From positions 4,037,001-4,101,000 of the forward strand of contig NZ_CP064187.1 in NCBI RefSeq assembly GCF_015353075.1: a stretch of DNA of 64,000 bases, written 5' to 3'. A program made the translations under genes and the position numbers. The notes below the pieces were generated by a model that saw only the letters and a program-made list of their open reading frames with translations, was not told the DNA's origin and made no database searches. The DNA is from Rhizobium sp. 007. Its GTDB lineage: Bacteria > Pseudomonadota > Alphaproteobacteria > Rhizobiales > Rhizobiaceae. How positions within the stretch are numbered: the first letter of the stretch is position 1; every line of letters begins with the position of its first letter. This document shows positions 1-8,890 of the stretch, piece after piece.

Positions 1-2
1 TC

Positions 3-785
3 TACCTATCCTTCACCGACTTCGACATGTTGAGGTCGCCGGGCTGGGTGGGCGCGGCAAACTACGTGCGCATCGCCACTGCCGATCCGAAATTCGCCTC
101 GGCGATGTCGGTCACACTGACCTACGTGATGTTGGCCGTGCCCTTCAAGCTTGCTTTTGCGCTGATGGTTGCGCTGGCGTTGAACCGGGGCATCAAAGGC
201 TTACCAATCTATCGTGCTATCTTCTATCTGCCCTCGCTGCTCGGCGCGAGCGTGGCGATCGCCGTCCTCTGGCGCCAGCTTTTTGCCGGTGACGGCTTGG
301 TCAATGCGGCACTTGCACAATTTGGTATTCAGGGACCGAGCTGGATTTCGCATCCGAACTATTCAATCTATACGCTGGTTGCGCTCAGCGTCTGGCAGTT
401 CGGCTCGCCGATGATCATCTTCCTTGCCGGTCTGCGTCAGATCCCGCAGGACATGTACGAAGCCGCCAGTCTCGACGGCGCCTCGAAGTTCCGGCAGTTC
501 TACAAGATCACGCTGCCGCTTCTGACGCCGGTCATCTTCTTCAACGCCGTCGTGCAGACGATCGACGCCTTCAAGGCCTTCACGCCCGCCTTCATCATCT
601 CCGGCGGCACCGGCGGCCCGATCAATTCGACGCTGTTCTATACGCTTTATCTCTACCAGGAAGCCTTCGGGAACTTCCGCATGGGCTATGCCTCGGCGCT
701 TGCCTGGATCCTAGTGATCATTATCGCGATCTTCACCGCCTTCTCGTTCCTGTCCTCGCGTTACTGGGTGCACTACGATGACTGA
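3..785 (+). CDS. ABC transporter permease, CUT1 sugar type (MalF-like), 5' truncated by window edge
   Basis: Inner-membrane permease of a carbohydrate-type (CUT1) ABC importer. The open frame continues to the left edge (YLSFTDFD before the first Met at 27), so the true start lies outside the window and this is the C-terminal part of a roughly 290-residue protein. Hydrophobic segments alternate with loops, and the EAA loop that docks on the ATPase is visible near nt 459-530 (YEAASLDGASKF). The stop overlaps the next permease start by 8 bp, so the two are translationally coupled. The periplasmic binding protein expected for such a system is not in the window and is probably just upstream. The substrate is not readable from this gene. 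Confidence 0.93.
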   Translation, partial: YLSFTDFDMLRSPGWVGAANYVRIATADPKFASAMSVTLTYVMLAVPFKLAFALMVALALNRGIKGLPIYRAIFYLPSLLGASVAIAVLWRQLFAGDGLVNAALAQFGIQGPSWISHPNYSIYTLVALSVWQFGSPMIIFLAGLRQIPQDMYEAASLDGASKFRQFYKITLPLLTPVIFFNAVVQTIDAFKAFTPAFIISGGTGGPINSTLFYTLYLYQEAFGNFRMGYASALAWILVIIIAIFTAFSFLSSRYWVHYDD

Positions 786-1665
786 GATGACTGCCATTGT
801 CACCGCCCCTCAGCCGCCCTCGGACGTCAACAAGCGTAGCCTGCCGGGCTCGATCCTGGTCCATGCCCTGCTGATCGGCGGCTCGCTCCTGATGCTCTAT
901 CCGTTGCTGTGGATGGTTTCGGCTTCGGTGCGGCCGGAAAACGAAATCTTCACGTCAACGTCGATTTTTCCATCGTCCATTGATTTCTCATCCTATCTTC
1001 GTGGATGGGTCGGCCTCGATGTCAGCTTCGGTCGGTTCTTCTGGAACTCGCTGGTGATCTCGGTGCTGACGGTGGTCGGCAATGTCATTGCCTGTTCCCT
1101 CGCTGCCTTCGCCTTTGCGCGCCTGCGCTTTGCTGGCCGGAACTTCTGGTTCGCGATCATGCTCGGCACGCTGATGATCCCCTATCACGTGACGCTGATC
1201 CCGCAATATGTGCTCTTCCTGAACCTCGGCTGGGTGAATACCATCCTGCCGCTGGTGGTGCCGAAGTTCCTGGCAAGCGACGCCTTCTTCATCTTCCTCA
1301 TGGTGCAGTTTTTCCGCGGCATTCCGCGCGAACTGGATGAGGCCGCGATGATGGACGGCTGCAGCGCTTGGCGCATCTATTGGAAGATCATGCTGCCGCT
1401 ATCGCTGCCGGTGTTGGCGACAGCCGCAATCTTCTCCTTCATCTGGACCTGGGACGATTTCTTCGGTCCGCTGATCTACCTGAATGACATGAACACGTAC
1501 ACGATCCAGCTCGGTCTGCGAACCTTCGTCGACTCGACCAGTGCATCGGATTGGGGCGGCCTATTCGCCATGTCGACGCTCTCGCTCGTGCCCGTCTTCT
1601 TCTTCTTCCTCTTCTTCCAGCGCCTGCTGATCGAAGGCATCGCCACGACCGGCATGAAGCGCTGA
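778..1665 (+). CDS. ABC transporter permease, CUT1 sugar type (MalG-like)
   Basis: Second transmembrane subunit of the same importer, 295 residues, the normal length for MalG-type permeases. About six hydrophobic segments are visible. The EAA motif lies at residues about 187-208 (DEAAMMDGCSAWRIYWKI), as is usual for this subunit. It starts inside the end of the preceding permease and is followed 18 bp later by the oxidoreductase gene, so it belongs to one transcription unit running to 7254. CUT1 systems normally move sugars or glycerol phosphates; the neighbours here suggest an amine- or methyl-bearing substrate instead, which is inference. Confidence 0.95.
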   Translation: MTEMTAIVTAPQPPSDVNKRSLPGSILVHALLIGGSLLMLYPLLWMVSASVRPENEIFTSTSIFPSSIDFSSYLRGWVGLDVSFGRFFWNSLVISVLTVVGNVIACSLAAFAFARLRFAGRNFWFAIMLGTLMIPYHVTLIPQYVLFLNLGWVNTILPLVVPKFLASDAFFIFLMVQFFRGIPRELDEAAMMDGCSAWRIYWKIMLPLSLPVLATAAIFSFIWTWDDFFGPLIYLNDMNTYTIQLGLRTFVDSTSASDWGGLFAMSTLSLVPVFFFFLFFQRLLIEGIATTGMKR

Positions 1666-1683
1666 TGCGGATGGGAAAGTGAC

Positions 1684-2757
1684 ATGAGCATCAAGACTGT
1701 TGCCATCGTCGGCTGCGGTATCGGGCGTTCTCACATCGTCGAGGGCTACCTGCCGCATCCGGATAAGTTCAGGGTCGCAGCCATCTGCGATCTCAATGAG
1801 GAGCGCCTGAAAGCCGTCGGCGACGAGTTTGGAATTGAGAAGCGTACGACCTCCTTTACGGAGCTTCTGGGCGACGACGGCATCGACATCATCGACATCT
1901 GCACGCCACCCGGCATTCATCGTGAACAGGTCGTGGCAGCTCTTGCGGCGGGCAAGCATGTCGTCTGCGAAAAACCGCTCACCGGCTCCCTCGCCGCTGT
2001 TGATGAGATCGTGGAGGCTGAAAAAAGTGCCAAGGGCGCTTTGATGCCGATCTTTCAGTATCGCTATGGCGATGGCATCCAGAAGGCGAAATACATCATC
2101 GACGCAGGCATAGCCGGCAAGTTCTACATGGGCGCTGTCGAGACCTTTTGGCTGCGCAAGCCCGAATATTACGCGGTTCCCTGGCGCGGCAAATGGGCGA
2201 CTGAACTCGGCGGCGTACTCGTAACGCATGCGCTGCACCTGCACGATATGCTCTTCCACCTCGCAGGTCCGGCCGCCCGCGTTTTTGGCAGGGTTGCCAC
2301 TCGCGTCAATAACATCGAGGTGGAAGATTGCGCCTCCGTCAGCCTTCAGATGCAGAACGGCGCCTTCGTTTCGCTTTCCTGCACGCTGGGTTCGCAGCAG
2401 CAGATCAGCCGGCTGCGGCTGCATTTCGAGAACGTTACTTTCGAAAGCAACCACGATCCCTACGCGCCGGGCAAGGGGCCGTGGCAGATCATCGCCGCAA
2501 ATGACGAAGTGCAGGCAAGGATCGACGCTGCGGTTGGTGACTGGCGACCGGTTGCGCCGCGGTTCAACACGCAAATGGCCCGCTTTCATGATTACCTCAG
2601 CGGTCATGGTCCGCTGCCGGTCACCAGCGCCGATGCGCGGCGTGCGCTGGAACTGGTAACAGCAATCTATCAATCGTCCGATAGCGGCGCAGACATAGAG
2701 CTGCCCATCGGTCGCGACAGCCCTAAATACGCCGACTGGCGTGCAAAAACGAGATAA
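1684..2757 (+). CDS. Gfo/Idh/MocA family NAD(P)-dependent oxidoreductase
   Basis: Cytoplasmic dehydrogenase of 357 residues. The N-terminal Rossmann fold begins with a glycine-rich turn (VGCGIGRSHI, residues about 10-19), and the family's EKP motif is present (VVCEKPLTGS, about residue 97), where the Lys takes part in catalysis. The C-terminal beta-sheet domain carries the substrate. Family members oxidise or reduce sugars, inositols and sugar derivatives. The gene sits between permeases and ATPase of the importer, so it probably acts on the imported compound. The exact substrate cannot be assigned from sequence alone. Confidence 0.9.
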   Translation: MSIKTVAIVGCGIGRSHIVEGYLPHPDKFRVAAICDLNEERLKAVGDEFGIEKRTTSFTELLGDDGIDIIDICTPPGIHREQVVAALAAGKHVVCEKPLTGSLAAVDEIVEAEKSAKGALMPIFQYRYGDGIQKAKYIIDAGIAGKFYMGAVETFWLRKPEYYAVPWRGKWATELGGVLVTHALHLHDMLFHLAGPAARVFGRVATRVNNIEVEDCASVSLQMQNGAFVSLSCTLGSQQQISRLRLHFENVTFESNHDPYAPGKGPWQIIAANDEVQARIDAAVGDWRPVAPRFNTQMARFHDYLSGHGPLPVTSADARRALELVTAIYQSSDSGADIELPIGRDSPKYADWRAKTR

Positions 2758-2780
2758 CGGACCAGGAGAGGGTTTAGAAG

Positions 2781-3857
2781 ATGGCAACAAGTGTCGTTCT
2801 TCAGAAGGTCGAGAAGCGCTACGGGTCGCTGGATGTCATCCATGGCATCGACCTCACGATCGATCCCGGCGAGTTCGTGGTCTTCGTCGGTCCGTCCGGC
2901 TGCGGCAAGTCCACGCTGTTGCGCATGATCGCCGGCCTCGAGGAGATTTCAGGCGGCGGCCTGCTGCTCGACAACGAGCGCATGAACGAAGTGGCGCCTG
3001 CCAAGCGCGGCATCGCCATGGTCTTCCAGTCCTATGCGCTCTATCCGCATATGTCGGTCTACAAGAACCTCGCCTTTGGTCTTGAGACGGCTGGATACAA
3101 GAAGGCCCAGATCGAACCGAAGGTGCGCCGCGCCGCTGAAATCCTGCAGATCGAGAAGCTTCTGGAGCGCAAGCCGAAGGCCCTGTCCGGCGGTCAGCGC
3201 CAGCGTGTCGCGATCGGCCGCGCCATCGTGCGCGAGCCACGCATCTTTCTCTTCGACGAGCCGTTGTCGAACCTTGATGCGGAACTGCGTGTTCAGATGC
3301 GCGTCGAAATTTCCCGCCTGCACCGTAATCTCGGCAACACGATGATCTATGTCACCCACGATCAGGTCGAAGCCATGACCATGGCGGACAAGATCGTGGT
3401 GCTGAATTCGGGCCGCATCGAGCAGGTCGGCGCTCCGCTCGACCTTTACAACCATCCGGCAAATCGCTTCGTCGCAGGCTTCATCGGCAGTCCGAAGATG
3501 AACTTCCTGAAGGCGAAGATCGAGCGCGTCAATGACGGCGACACGACGATCAATGTCTGCGGCAATTCAATCCGCCTGCCGCGCCGCTTGAAAGGTTCGG
3601 CCGATCAGGAGGTTACCTTCGGCATCCGTCCGGAACACTTGTCCGTGGCCGATGGCGGCATTGCACTTGCGACCGTCGACATCGACCTGGTCGAAAACCT
3701 TGGCGGCGCCACCATGCTCTATACGAAGACGCCGGACGGCCAGCACCTGACGGTGGCTCTGGACGGTCAGCAGAAGGTTGAGCGCGGCACGAATGTGACG
3801 GCGTCCTTCGACCCCGCCCGCTGTCATGTTTTCGATGCTTCGGGCGCCACGATATAA
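2781..3857 (+). CDS. ABC transporter ATP-binding protein, UgpC/MalK-like
   Basis: Energising ATPase of the importer, 358 residues. Walker A is GPSGCGKST at residues 37-45, the ABC signature LSGGQ at 135-139, and Walker B with its catalytic Glu is at about 155-160 (IFLFDE), followed by SNLDA and the H-loop histidine in YVTHDQ. The C-terminal third is the TOBE/MalK-type regulatory domain. It lies 23 bp after the oxidoreductase. Domain order and length match the MalK/UgpC class that serves CUT1 permeases. The gene symbol ugpC is often given to such proteins but would imply a glycerol-3-phosphate substrate, which is not shown here. Confidence 0.94.
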   Translation: MATSVVLQKVEKRYGSLDVIHGIDLTIDPGEFVVFVGPSGCGKSTLLRMIAGLEEISGGGLLLDNERMNEVAPAKRGIAMVFQSYALYPHMSVYKNLAFGLETAGYKKAQIEPKVRRAAEILQIEKLLERKPKALSGGQRQRVAIGRAIVREPRIFLFDEPLSNLDAELRVQMRVEISRLHRNLGNTMIYVTHDQVEAMTMADKIVVLNSGRIEQVGAPLDLYNHPANRFVAGFIGSPKMNFLKAKIERVNDGDTTINVCGNSIRLPRRLKGSADQEVTFGIRPEHLSVADGGIALATVDIDLVENLGGATMLYTKTPDGQHLTVALDGQQKVERGTNVTASFDPARCHVFDASGATI

Positions 3858-3926
3858 AGCCTGCTCTGCTTGACAGCCAAGCCTGCTCTGGCCCATCCTT
3901 TGCAGGTGGGTTGCGAGGGGGAAAGC

Positions 3927-4802
3927 GTGACGCCTGAAGATAGGATTCATGCACTCGGCATCTGGCAAGGCCCGATCGAAATCGCACCGATTGCCGGCGG
4001 CATTACCAACCGGAACTATCTCGTAACCGATCGCATATCGCGCCGCGTCGTGCGCCTCGGCGCCGATATCCCGGTTCATCATATCAGTCGCCAGAACGAG
4101 CTTGCAGCGAGCCAGGCAGCCCACGCTGCCGGGCTTTCGCCTGCTGTCATCCATCATGAGCCCGGCGTGCTCGTCCTCGATTTCATCGAGGCGCGGGCTC
4201 TGACGGCGGAAGACATCCAGGATGCGCAAATGCTCGCACGCATCGTGCCACTGGTTCGCGCCTGCCATCATGACATCGCCCTTCATTTCCGTGGCCAGGC
4301 GATGATCTTCTGGGTCTTCCATGTCATCCGCGACTATGCGGCCACTCTGATTGCCGCGGAAAGCGACTATGCGCCGATGCTTCCCGCGCTGCTCGAAAAG
4401 GCCGAACGCCTCGAGCAGACCGCCGGGCCTTTCGATATCGCCTTCGGCCATAACGACCTTCTCGCCGCGAACTTCCTTGATGACGGCAAGCGTCTCTGGT
4501 TGATCGATTGGGACTACGCAGGTTTCAACACGCCGCTCTTTGATCTCGGCGGCCTCGCCTCGAACAACGAGTTTTCGGAAGGTGCCGAGCGGCAAATGCT
4601 GGAAACCTATTTCGGCCGGCCGCTGACGCGGGATCTCTGGCAGCGCTATAGCGCCATGAAATGTTCATCTCTGCTCCGCGAAACGCTTTGGAGCATGGTC
4701 TCCGAGATCCATTCGACCATCGATTTTAATTATGCGGCCTACACAGTCGAAAACCTCGCGCGCTTCGAGCGTGCCTACAAGGCATTTGAACAGGACCAGT
4801 AA
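3927..4802 (+). CDS. Choline/aminoglycoside kinase-like phosphotransferase
   Basis: Protein-kinase-fold small-molecule kinase, 291 residues. I chose the GTG at 3927 because GAGGGGG lies 6 bp upstream; an ATG-initiated longer frame from 3870 has no such site. The N-terminal GGITNRNYLV resembles the choline kinase nucleotide loop. The catalytic loop is HNDLLAAN (nt about 4448-4471), followed by the metal-binding IDWDYAG. These are the Brenner and DxD motifs of the choline kinase/APH superfamily. It sits in the operon between the ABC ATPase and a dimethylglycine dehydrogenase-like enzyme, so it may phosphorylate the imported amine or alcohol. The substrate is inferred only. Confidence 0.85.
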   Translation: MTPEDRIHALGIWQGPIEIAPIAGGITNRNYLVTDRISRRVVRLGADIPVHHISRQNELAASQAAHAAGLSPAVIHHEPGVLVLDFIEARALTAEDIQDAQMLARIVPLVRACHHDIALHFRGQAMIFWVFHVIRDYAATLIAAESDYAPMLPALLEKAERLEQTAGPFDIAFGHNDLLAANFLDDGKRLWLIDWDYAGFNTPLFDLGGLASNNEFSEGAERQMLETYFGRPLTRDLWQRYSAMKCSSLLRETLWSMVSEIHSTIDFNYAAYTVENLARFERAYKAFEQDQ

Positions 4803-4803
4803 T

Positions 4804-7254
4804 ATGGCGAAGGAATTACCGAAGACGGCGAAAGCTGTGGTCATCGGCGGCGGCATCATCGGTTGCTCGACGGCCTATCATTTGGGCAAGCTCGGCTGGA
4901 CGGATACGGTGCTGCTCGAGCGCAAGAAGCTCACCTCCGGCACCACCTTCCATGCGGCGGGCCTCGTCGGTCAGCTGCGTACCAGCGCCAACATCACCCA
5001 GCTGCTTGGCTATTCCGTTGATCTTTACAAAAAACTTGAAGCCGAAACCGGTCTCGGCACCGGCTGGAAAATGAACGGTGGATTGCGGCTTGCCTGCAAT
5101 GAAGAGCGCTGGACGGAGGTGAAGCGCCAGGCAACGACAGCGCAATCTTTCGGCCTCGACATGCGATTGCTCACTCCCCAGGAAGCCTTCGAACTCTGGC
5201 CGCTGATGACGATCGACGACCTTGTGGGCGCAGCCTATCTGCCGACCGACGGCCAGGCGAATCCTTCCGACATCACGCAGGCGCTGGCGAAAGGCGCCCG
5301 GATGTCCGGCATCTCGATCTTCGAGGATACGGAAGTTCTCGACCTGGAAATCGACAAAGGAAAGATCCGCGCCGTCATCACCGAAAAAGGCCGCATCGAA
5401 TGCGAACGCGTCATCGTCTGCGCCGGTCAGTGGACCCGGGCTTTCGCTGCTCGTTTCGGCGTCAACGTGCCGCTCGTCTCCGTCGAGCATCAGTACATCA
5501 TCACCGAATCCTTCGGCGTGCCTTCCAATCTGCCGACGCTGCGCGATCCGGATCGCCTCACCTACTACAAGGAAGAAGTTGGCGGGCTCGTCATGGGCGG
5601 CTATGAGCCAAATCCAATCCCCTGGGCGGTGAACGGCATTCCGGAAGGTTTCCATTACACGCTGCTCGACAGCAATTTCGATCACTTCGAGCAGATCATG
5701 GAGCAGGCGCTGGAGCGGGTTTCAGGCTTGCAGAAGGCGGGGGTCAAACAGCTCCTGAATGGACCGGAGAGTTTCACGCCGGATGGCAATTTCATTCTCG
5801 GCGAAGCGCCGGAGCTGAGGAATTTCTTCGTCGGCGCCGGGTTCAACGCTTTCGGCATAGCCTCGGGCGGCGGTGCCGGCATGGCGCTCGCCGAGTGGGT
5901 CGCCAAAGGTGAGCCGCCTTATGATCTCTGGCCGGTCGACATCCGCCGCTTCGGCCGCCCCCACTTCGATACCGACTGGGTGCGTACTCGCACGCTGGAG
6001 GCCTATGGCAAGCATTATACGATGGCTTGGCCTTTTGAAGAGCATTCGAGTGGTCGCCCCTGCCGCAAGTCGCCGCTTTACGATCGCCTCAAGGCTCAGG
6101 GCGCCTGCTTCGGCGAAAAGCTCGGCTGGGAGCGGCCGAACTGGTTCGCCGATCTCTTTGCCGACGAGGAGCCGAAGGACGTCTATACCTACGGCCGTCA
6201 GAACTGGTTCGATGCCGTCGGCCGCGAGCACAAGGCCGTGCGCGAAGCGGCTGTCATCTTCGATCAAACATCTTTTGCAAAGTTTGTTCTGAAGGGGAGG
6301 GATGCAGAGGCCGCGCTTTCGTGGATCGCCTCGAATGATGTCGCCAAGCCCGCCGGATCGCTCACCTACACGCAGATGCTGAACGACAAGGGCGGCATCG
6401 AATGCGACGTCACCGTCGCCCGCATCGCCGAGAACGAATTCTACATCGTTACCGGCACCGGCTTTGCCACTCACGATTTCGATTGGATCGCCCGCAATAT
6501 TCCGGCAGATATGCGGGCCGAGCTTGTCGATGTGACATCGGCCCATTCGGTTCTTTCCCTGATGGGGCCGAATTCCCGCGCTGTCCTTGAGAAAGTCACT
6601 ACCAGTGACGTGTCCAACGCCGCCTTTCCGTTCAGCCGGGTAAAGACCATCGGCATCGTCGGCTGCCCCGTCAGAGCTTTGCGGATCACCTATGTCGGCG
6701 AATTGGGCTATGAACTCCATGTCCCTGTCGAATATGCAACGACGGTCTATGATGCCTTGATGGCTGCCGGTAGTGGTTTCGGTCTCGTCAATGCCGGCTA
6801 CCGTGCCATCGAAAGCTGCCGTCTGGAGAAGGGCTATCGCGCCTGGGGTTCGGATATTGGCCCAGATCATACACCGATCGAGGCGGGGCTCGCCTGGGCA
6901 GTCAAAACGAAGAAGAACATCGACTTCCGTGGTCGCAAGGCGATCGAGCGCCAGCTTTCAGGCGGTGTGAAAAAGATGCTCGCTTGCGTCGTGCCGGACG
7001 ATCCGGAGACCGTCCTTCTCGGCCGCGAAACCATTTATCGGAATGGCAAACGTGTCGGCTGGCTTTCCAGCGGCGGCTTCGGCTACACGATCGGCAAACC
7101 GATCGGCTACGGCTATATCCGCAATCCCGACGGCGTGACCGAGGATTTCATGTTGTCGGGAACTTATGAACTGGACGTTGCGAGGGAGCGTATTCCCTGC
7201 ACGGTGTCGCTGAAGCCGCTCTATGACCCGGAGATGAAGCGCATCAAGGCTTAA
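4804..7254 (+). CDS. FAD-dependent dimethylglycine/sarcosine dehydrogenase-like protein with GcvT domain
   Basis: Large flavoenzyme, 816 residues, starting 1 bp after the kinase stop. The N-terminal FAD-binding DAO fold shows VIGGGIIG at residues 13-20 and the sequence TSGTTFHAAG; the His (residue 50) is at the place where dimethylglycine and sarcosine dehydrogenases bind FAD covalently. From about residue 400 onward a GcvT/aminomethyltransferase tetrahydrofolate-binding domain follows. Family members oxidatively demethylate N-methyl amino acids and pass the one-carbon unit to folate. In this operon it probably completes breakdown of the imported compound. Assignment to one exact substrate (dimethylglycine, sarcosine or another N-methyl amine) is not possible. 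Confidence 0.9.
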   Translation: MAKELPKTAKAVVIGGGIIGCSTAYHLGKLGWTDTVLLERKKLTSGTTFHAAGLVGQLRTSANITQLLGYSVDLYKKLEAETGLGTGWKMNGGLRLACNEERWTEVKRQATTAQSFGLDMRLLTPQEAFELWPLMTIDDLVGAAYLPTDGQANPSDITQALAKGARMSGISIFEDTEVLDLEIDKGKIRAVITEKGRIECERVIVCAGQWTRAFAARFGVNVPLVSVEHQYIITESFGVPSNLPTLRDPDRLTYYKEEVGGLVMGGYEPNPIPWAVNGIPEGFHYTLLDSNFDHFEQIMEQALERVSGLQKAGVKQLLNGPESFTPDGNFILGEAPELRNFFVGAGFNAFGIASGGGAGMALAEWVAKGEPPYDLWPVDIRRFGRPHFDTDWVRTRTLEAYGKHYTMAWPFEEHSSGRPCRKSPLYDRLKAQGACFGEKLGWERPNWFADLFADEEPKDVYTYGRQNWFDAVGREHKAVREAAVIFDQTSFAKFVLKGRDAEAALSWIASNDVAKPAGSLTYTQMLNDKGGIECDVTVARIAENEFYIVTGTGFATHDFDWIARNIPADMRAELVDVTSAHSVLSLMGPNSRAVLEKVTTSDVSNAAFPFSRVKTIGIVGCPVRALRITYVGELGYELHVPVEYATTVYDALMAAGSGFGLVNAGYRAIESCRLEKGYRAWGSDIGPDHTPIEAGLAWAVKTKKNIDFRGRKAIERQLSGGVKKMLACVVPDDPETVLLGRETIYRNGKRVGWLSSGGFGYTIGKPIGYGYIRNPDGVTEDFMLSGTYELDVARERIPCTVSLKPLYDPEMKRIKA

Positions 7255-7310
7255 TAGGTGTTTGCAATGCGGCTGTACTGCCAGATTTTGGCAAGCGCCC
7301 AACTTTCCGC

Positions 7311-7410
7311 TCATTCCTGTCCTTGTGACAGGAGCCCAGCCAGGGCGCGTCTCGCCGTGAATCACCCGCTTAAGGAGCCTTCAGCGCCCAATGACCTGGG
7401 CGCAGTGGCG
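7311..7410. repeat. Intergenic palindromic sequence between convergent genes, rhizobial repeat-like
   Basis: Two perfect inverted repeats lie between the convergent ends of the flavoenzyme and uxuB. The first is TCCTGTC/GACAGGA (7315-7321 and 7327-7333, loop CTTGT). The second is GCGCCCA/TGGGCGC (7384-7390 and 7397-7403, loop ATGACC). The first stem and the following CAGCCAGGGCGCGTC look like a decayed member of palindromic elements I know to be scattered in Rhizobium chromosomes; that family link is from memory. Either stem could also serve as a bidirectional termination hairpin, though no T-run follows. Confidence 0.4.
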
Positions 7411-7435
7411 GCGGAGTAACGCGGCGCGCCCCCAC

Positions 7436-8890
7436 TCAAATCAACGGCAGCCTGCTATCCTGGATCAGAATCTCCAGCTTGTTCGCCACGTCCTCGGTCC
7501 AGGCGGCGTTTTTCGCCAGTGCCGCTGGGAATAGCCCAGGCAGGCCGAAAAGCGCCGCTGCTACCGCAGCGCCGTTTCGCGGAACATCTGTAAGGAGATC
7601 TGCGATTTCACCAGCTCTCGGATCACGCAATTCGTAACTTTTGCCGTTCCGGTCGGCGCCCAGCGCATAGCGCATCCAGGCGGCGACTGCGATTGCATAA
7701 GTCTCCGCCTTGCTGCCATGAGCAAGCGCTTCCGTTGCCGGCTCCAGGAGACGTTGCGGCAGTTTCTGCGTCCCGTCCATGGCGATCTGATAGGTCCGGT
7801 GCGCGATCGCCTTATTTGCAAAGCGCGCTATGAGTTCTTCCGCATAATGCTCGAGATTGATCCCTGGAACGGGATCGAGGGTCGCAGCTGCCGCGCTCAT
7901 ATGCCGCCGCGCAAGCGCTGCCAACCCGGCATCTTCCATGACATCGCGGATGTATTCATAACCACCTATATATCCAAGATAGGCGAGCAGGGAATGCGCC
8001 CCGTTCAGCATGCGAAGCTTCATCTTCTCGTAGGCCGAGACCTCCTCGACCATCAGCACGCCAGCCTTGTCCCAGCCCGGGCGGCCATTGGCGAAATGGT
8101 CTTCGATCACCCATTGCGTGAAGGGTTCGGTCTCGATCGCCGCGAGATCCTGCCGCCCCGTCAGGCGCTCGGCATCGGCATAGGTAACGTCGGTACTGGC
8201 CGGGGTGATGCGATCCACCATCGTGGAGGGAAAGGGGACGGTCCGTTCGATCCAGTCGTGCAACGAAGGATCGACGCGGCTCGCGAATTCGAGAACCAGG
8301 CGCTTGAGGACTGCGCCGTTGCTCGGCAGGTTATCGCAACTTAGCGGCGTGAAGGGCGCAATACCCTTTTTACGCCGACGCGCTAGCCCTTCGACAAGAT
8401 AGCCGACAACGCCGCGCGGCGTTTGCGGATGGATAAGATCGGCGGCGATGTCGGGATGGTTGAGATCGAGGCCGCCGGTAAGGGTATCCAGACCATAGGC
8501 CTTCTCGGTCACCGTCAGGCTGACGATGCGGATTGCCGGATCTTCCAGGCGGGCAAGCAGCCCTGCCGGGTCTCGCGTTGCGACATGCGCCTTCAGGATC
8601 GGGCCGATCACCTGCCCTGTCGTTCCCGACGTATCGCGGATCAGCATCGTATAGAGGCCGTTCTGCTCGTTCAGGTGATCCGCGACATCGGCGGTGCGCA
8701 GGCTTGCGACTTCAATGCCCCACTCGCCGCCGGCGGCCGCAAGTGCCGCATCGGTAAAGGGTGCAAAATGCGCGCGGAAAAAGGCGCCCGGGCCGAGATG
8801 CAGGATGCCGCTTTTCAGCTTGCTTCGGTCATAGGCCGGAAGTTTTGCCGTCGGCGCGAGGCCCGTCAGGTTTTGCAGTCGATCCGTCAC
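7436..8890 (-). CDS. uxuB: Mannitol dehydrogenase family protein, probable fructuronate reductase (D-mannonate oxidoreductase)
   Basis: Long-chain mannitol dehydrogenase family enzyme, 484 residues, the usual length. The N-terminal HLGPGAFFRAHF is the family's Rossmann start, and a central DRITPAST segment and an HSLLAYLGY segment are typical. Family members include mannitol 2-dehydrogenase, fructuronate reductase and altronate oxidoreductase. The start ATG overlaps the stop of the glucuronate isomerase gene uxaC (ATGA), so the pair is co-translated. That neighbour makes fructuronate reductase (fructuronate to mannonate, NADH) the best call. Mannonate dehydratase is not in the window. Confidence 0.85.
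   Translation of the reverse strand: MTDRLQNLTGLAPTAKLPAYDRSKLKSGILHLGPGAFFRAHFAPFTDAALAAAGGEWGIEVASLRTADVADHLNEQNGLYTMLIRDTSGTTGQVIGPILKAHVATRDPAGLLARLEDPAIRIVSLTVTEKAYGLDTLTGGLDLNHPDIAADLIHPQTPRGVVGYLVEGLARRRKKGIAPFTPLSCDNLPSNGAVLKRLVLEFASRVDPSLHDWIERTVPFPSTMVDRITPASTDVTYADAERLTGRQDLAAIETEPFTQWVIEDHFANGRPGWDKAGVLMVEEVSAYEKMKLRMLNGAHSLLAYLGYIGGYEYIRDVMEDAGLAALARRHMSAAAATLDPVPGINLEHYAEELIARFANKAIAHRTYQIAMDGTQKLPQRLLEPATEALAHGSKAETYAIAVAAWMRYALGADRNGKSYELRDPRAGEIADLLTDVPRNGAAVAAALFGLPGLFPAALAKNAAWTEDVANKLEILIQDSRLPLI

Noticed and set aside
1561..2790. 409-codon minus-strand frame over the MocA-type gene
   Set aside because: Antisense shadow; its N-terminus has low-complexity translation and no start signal.
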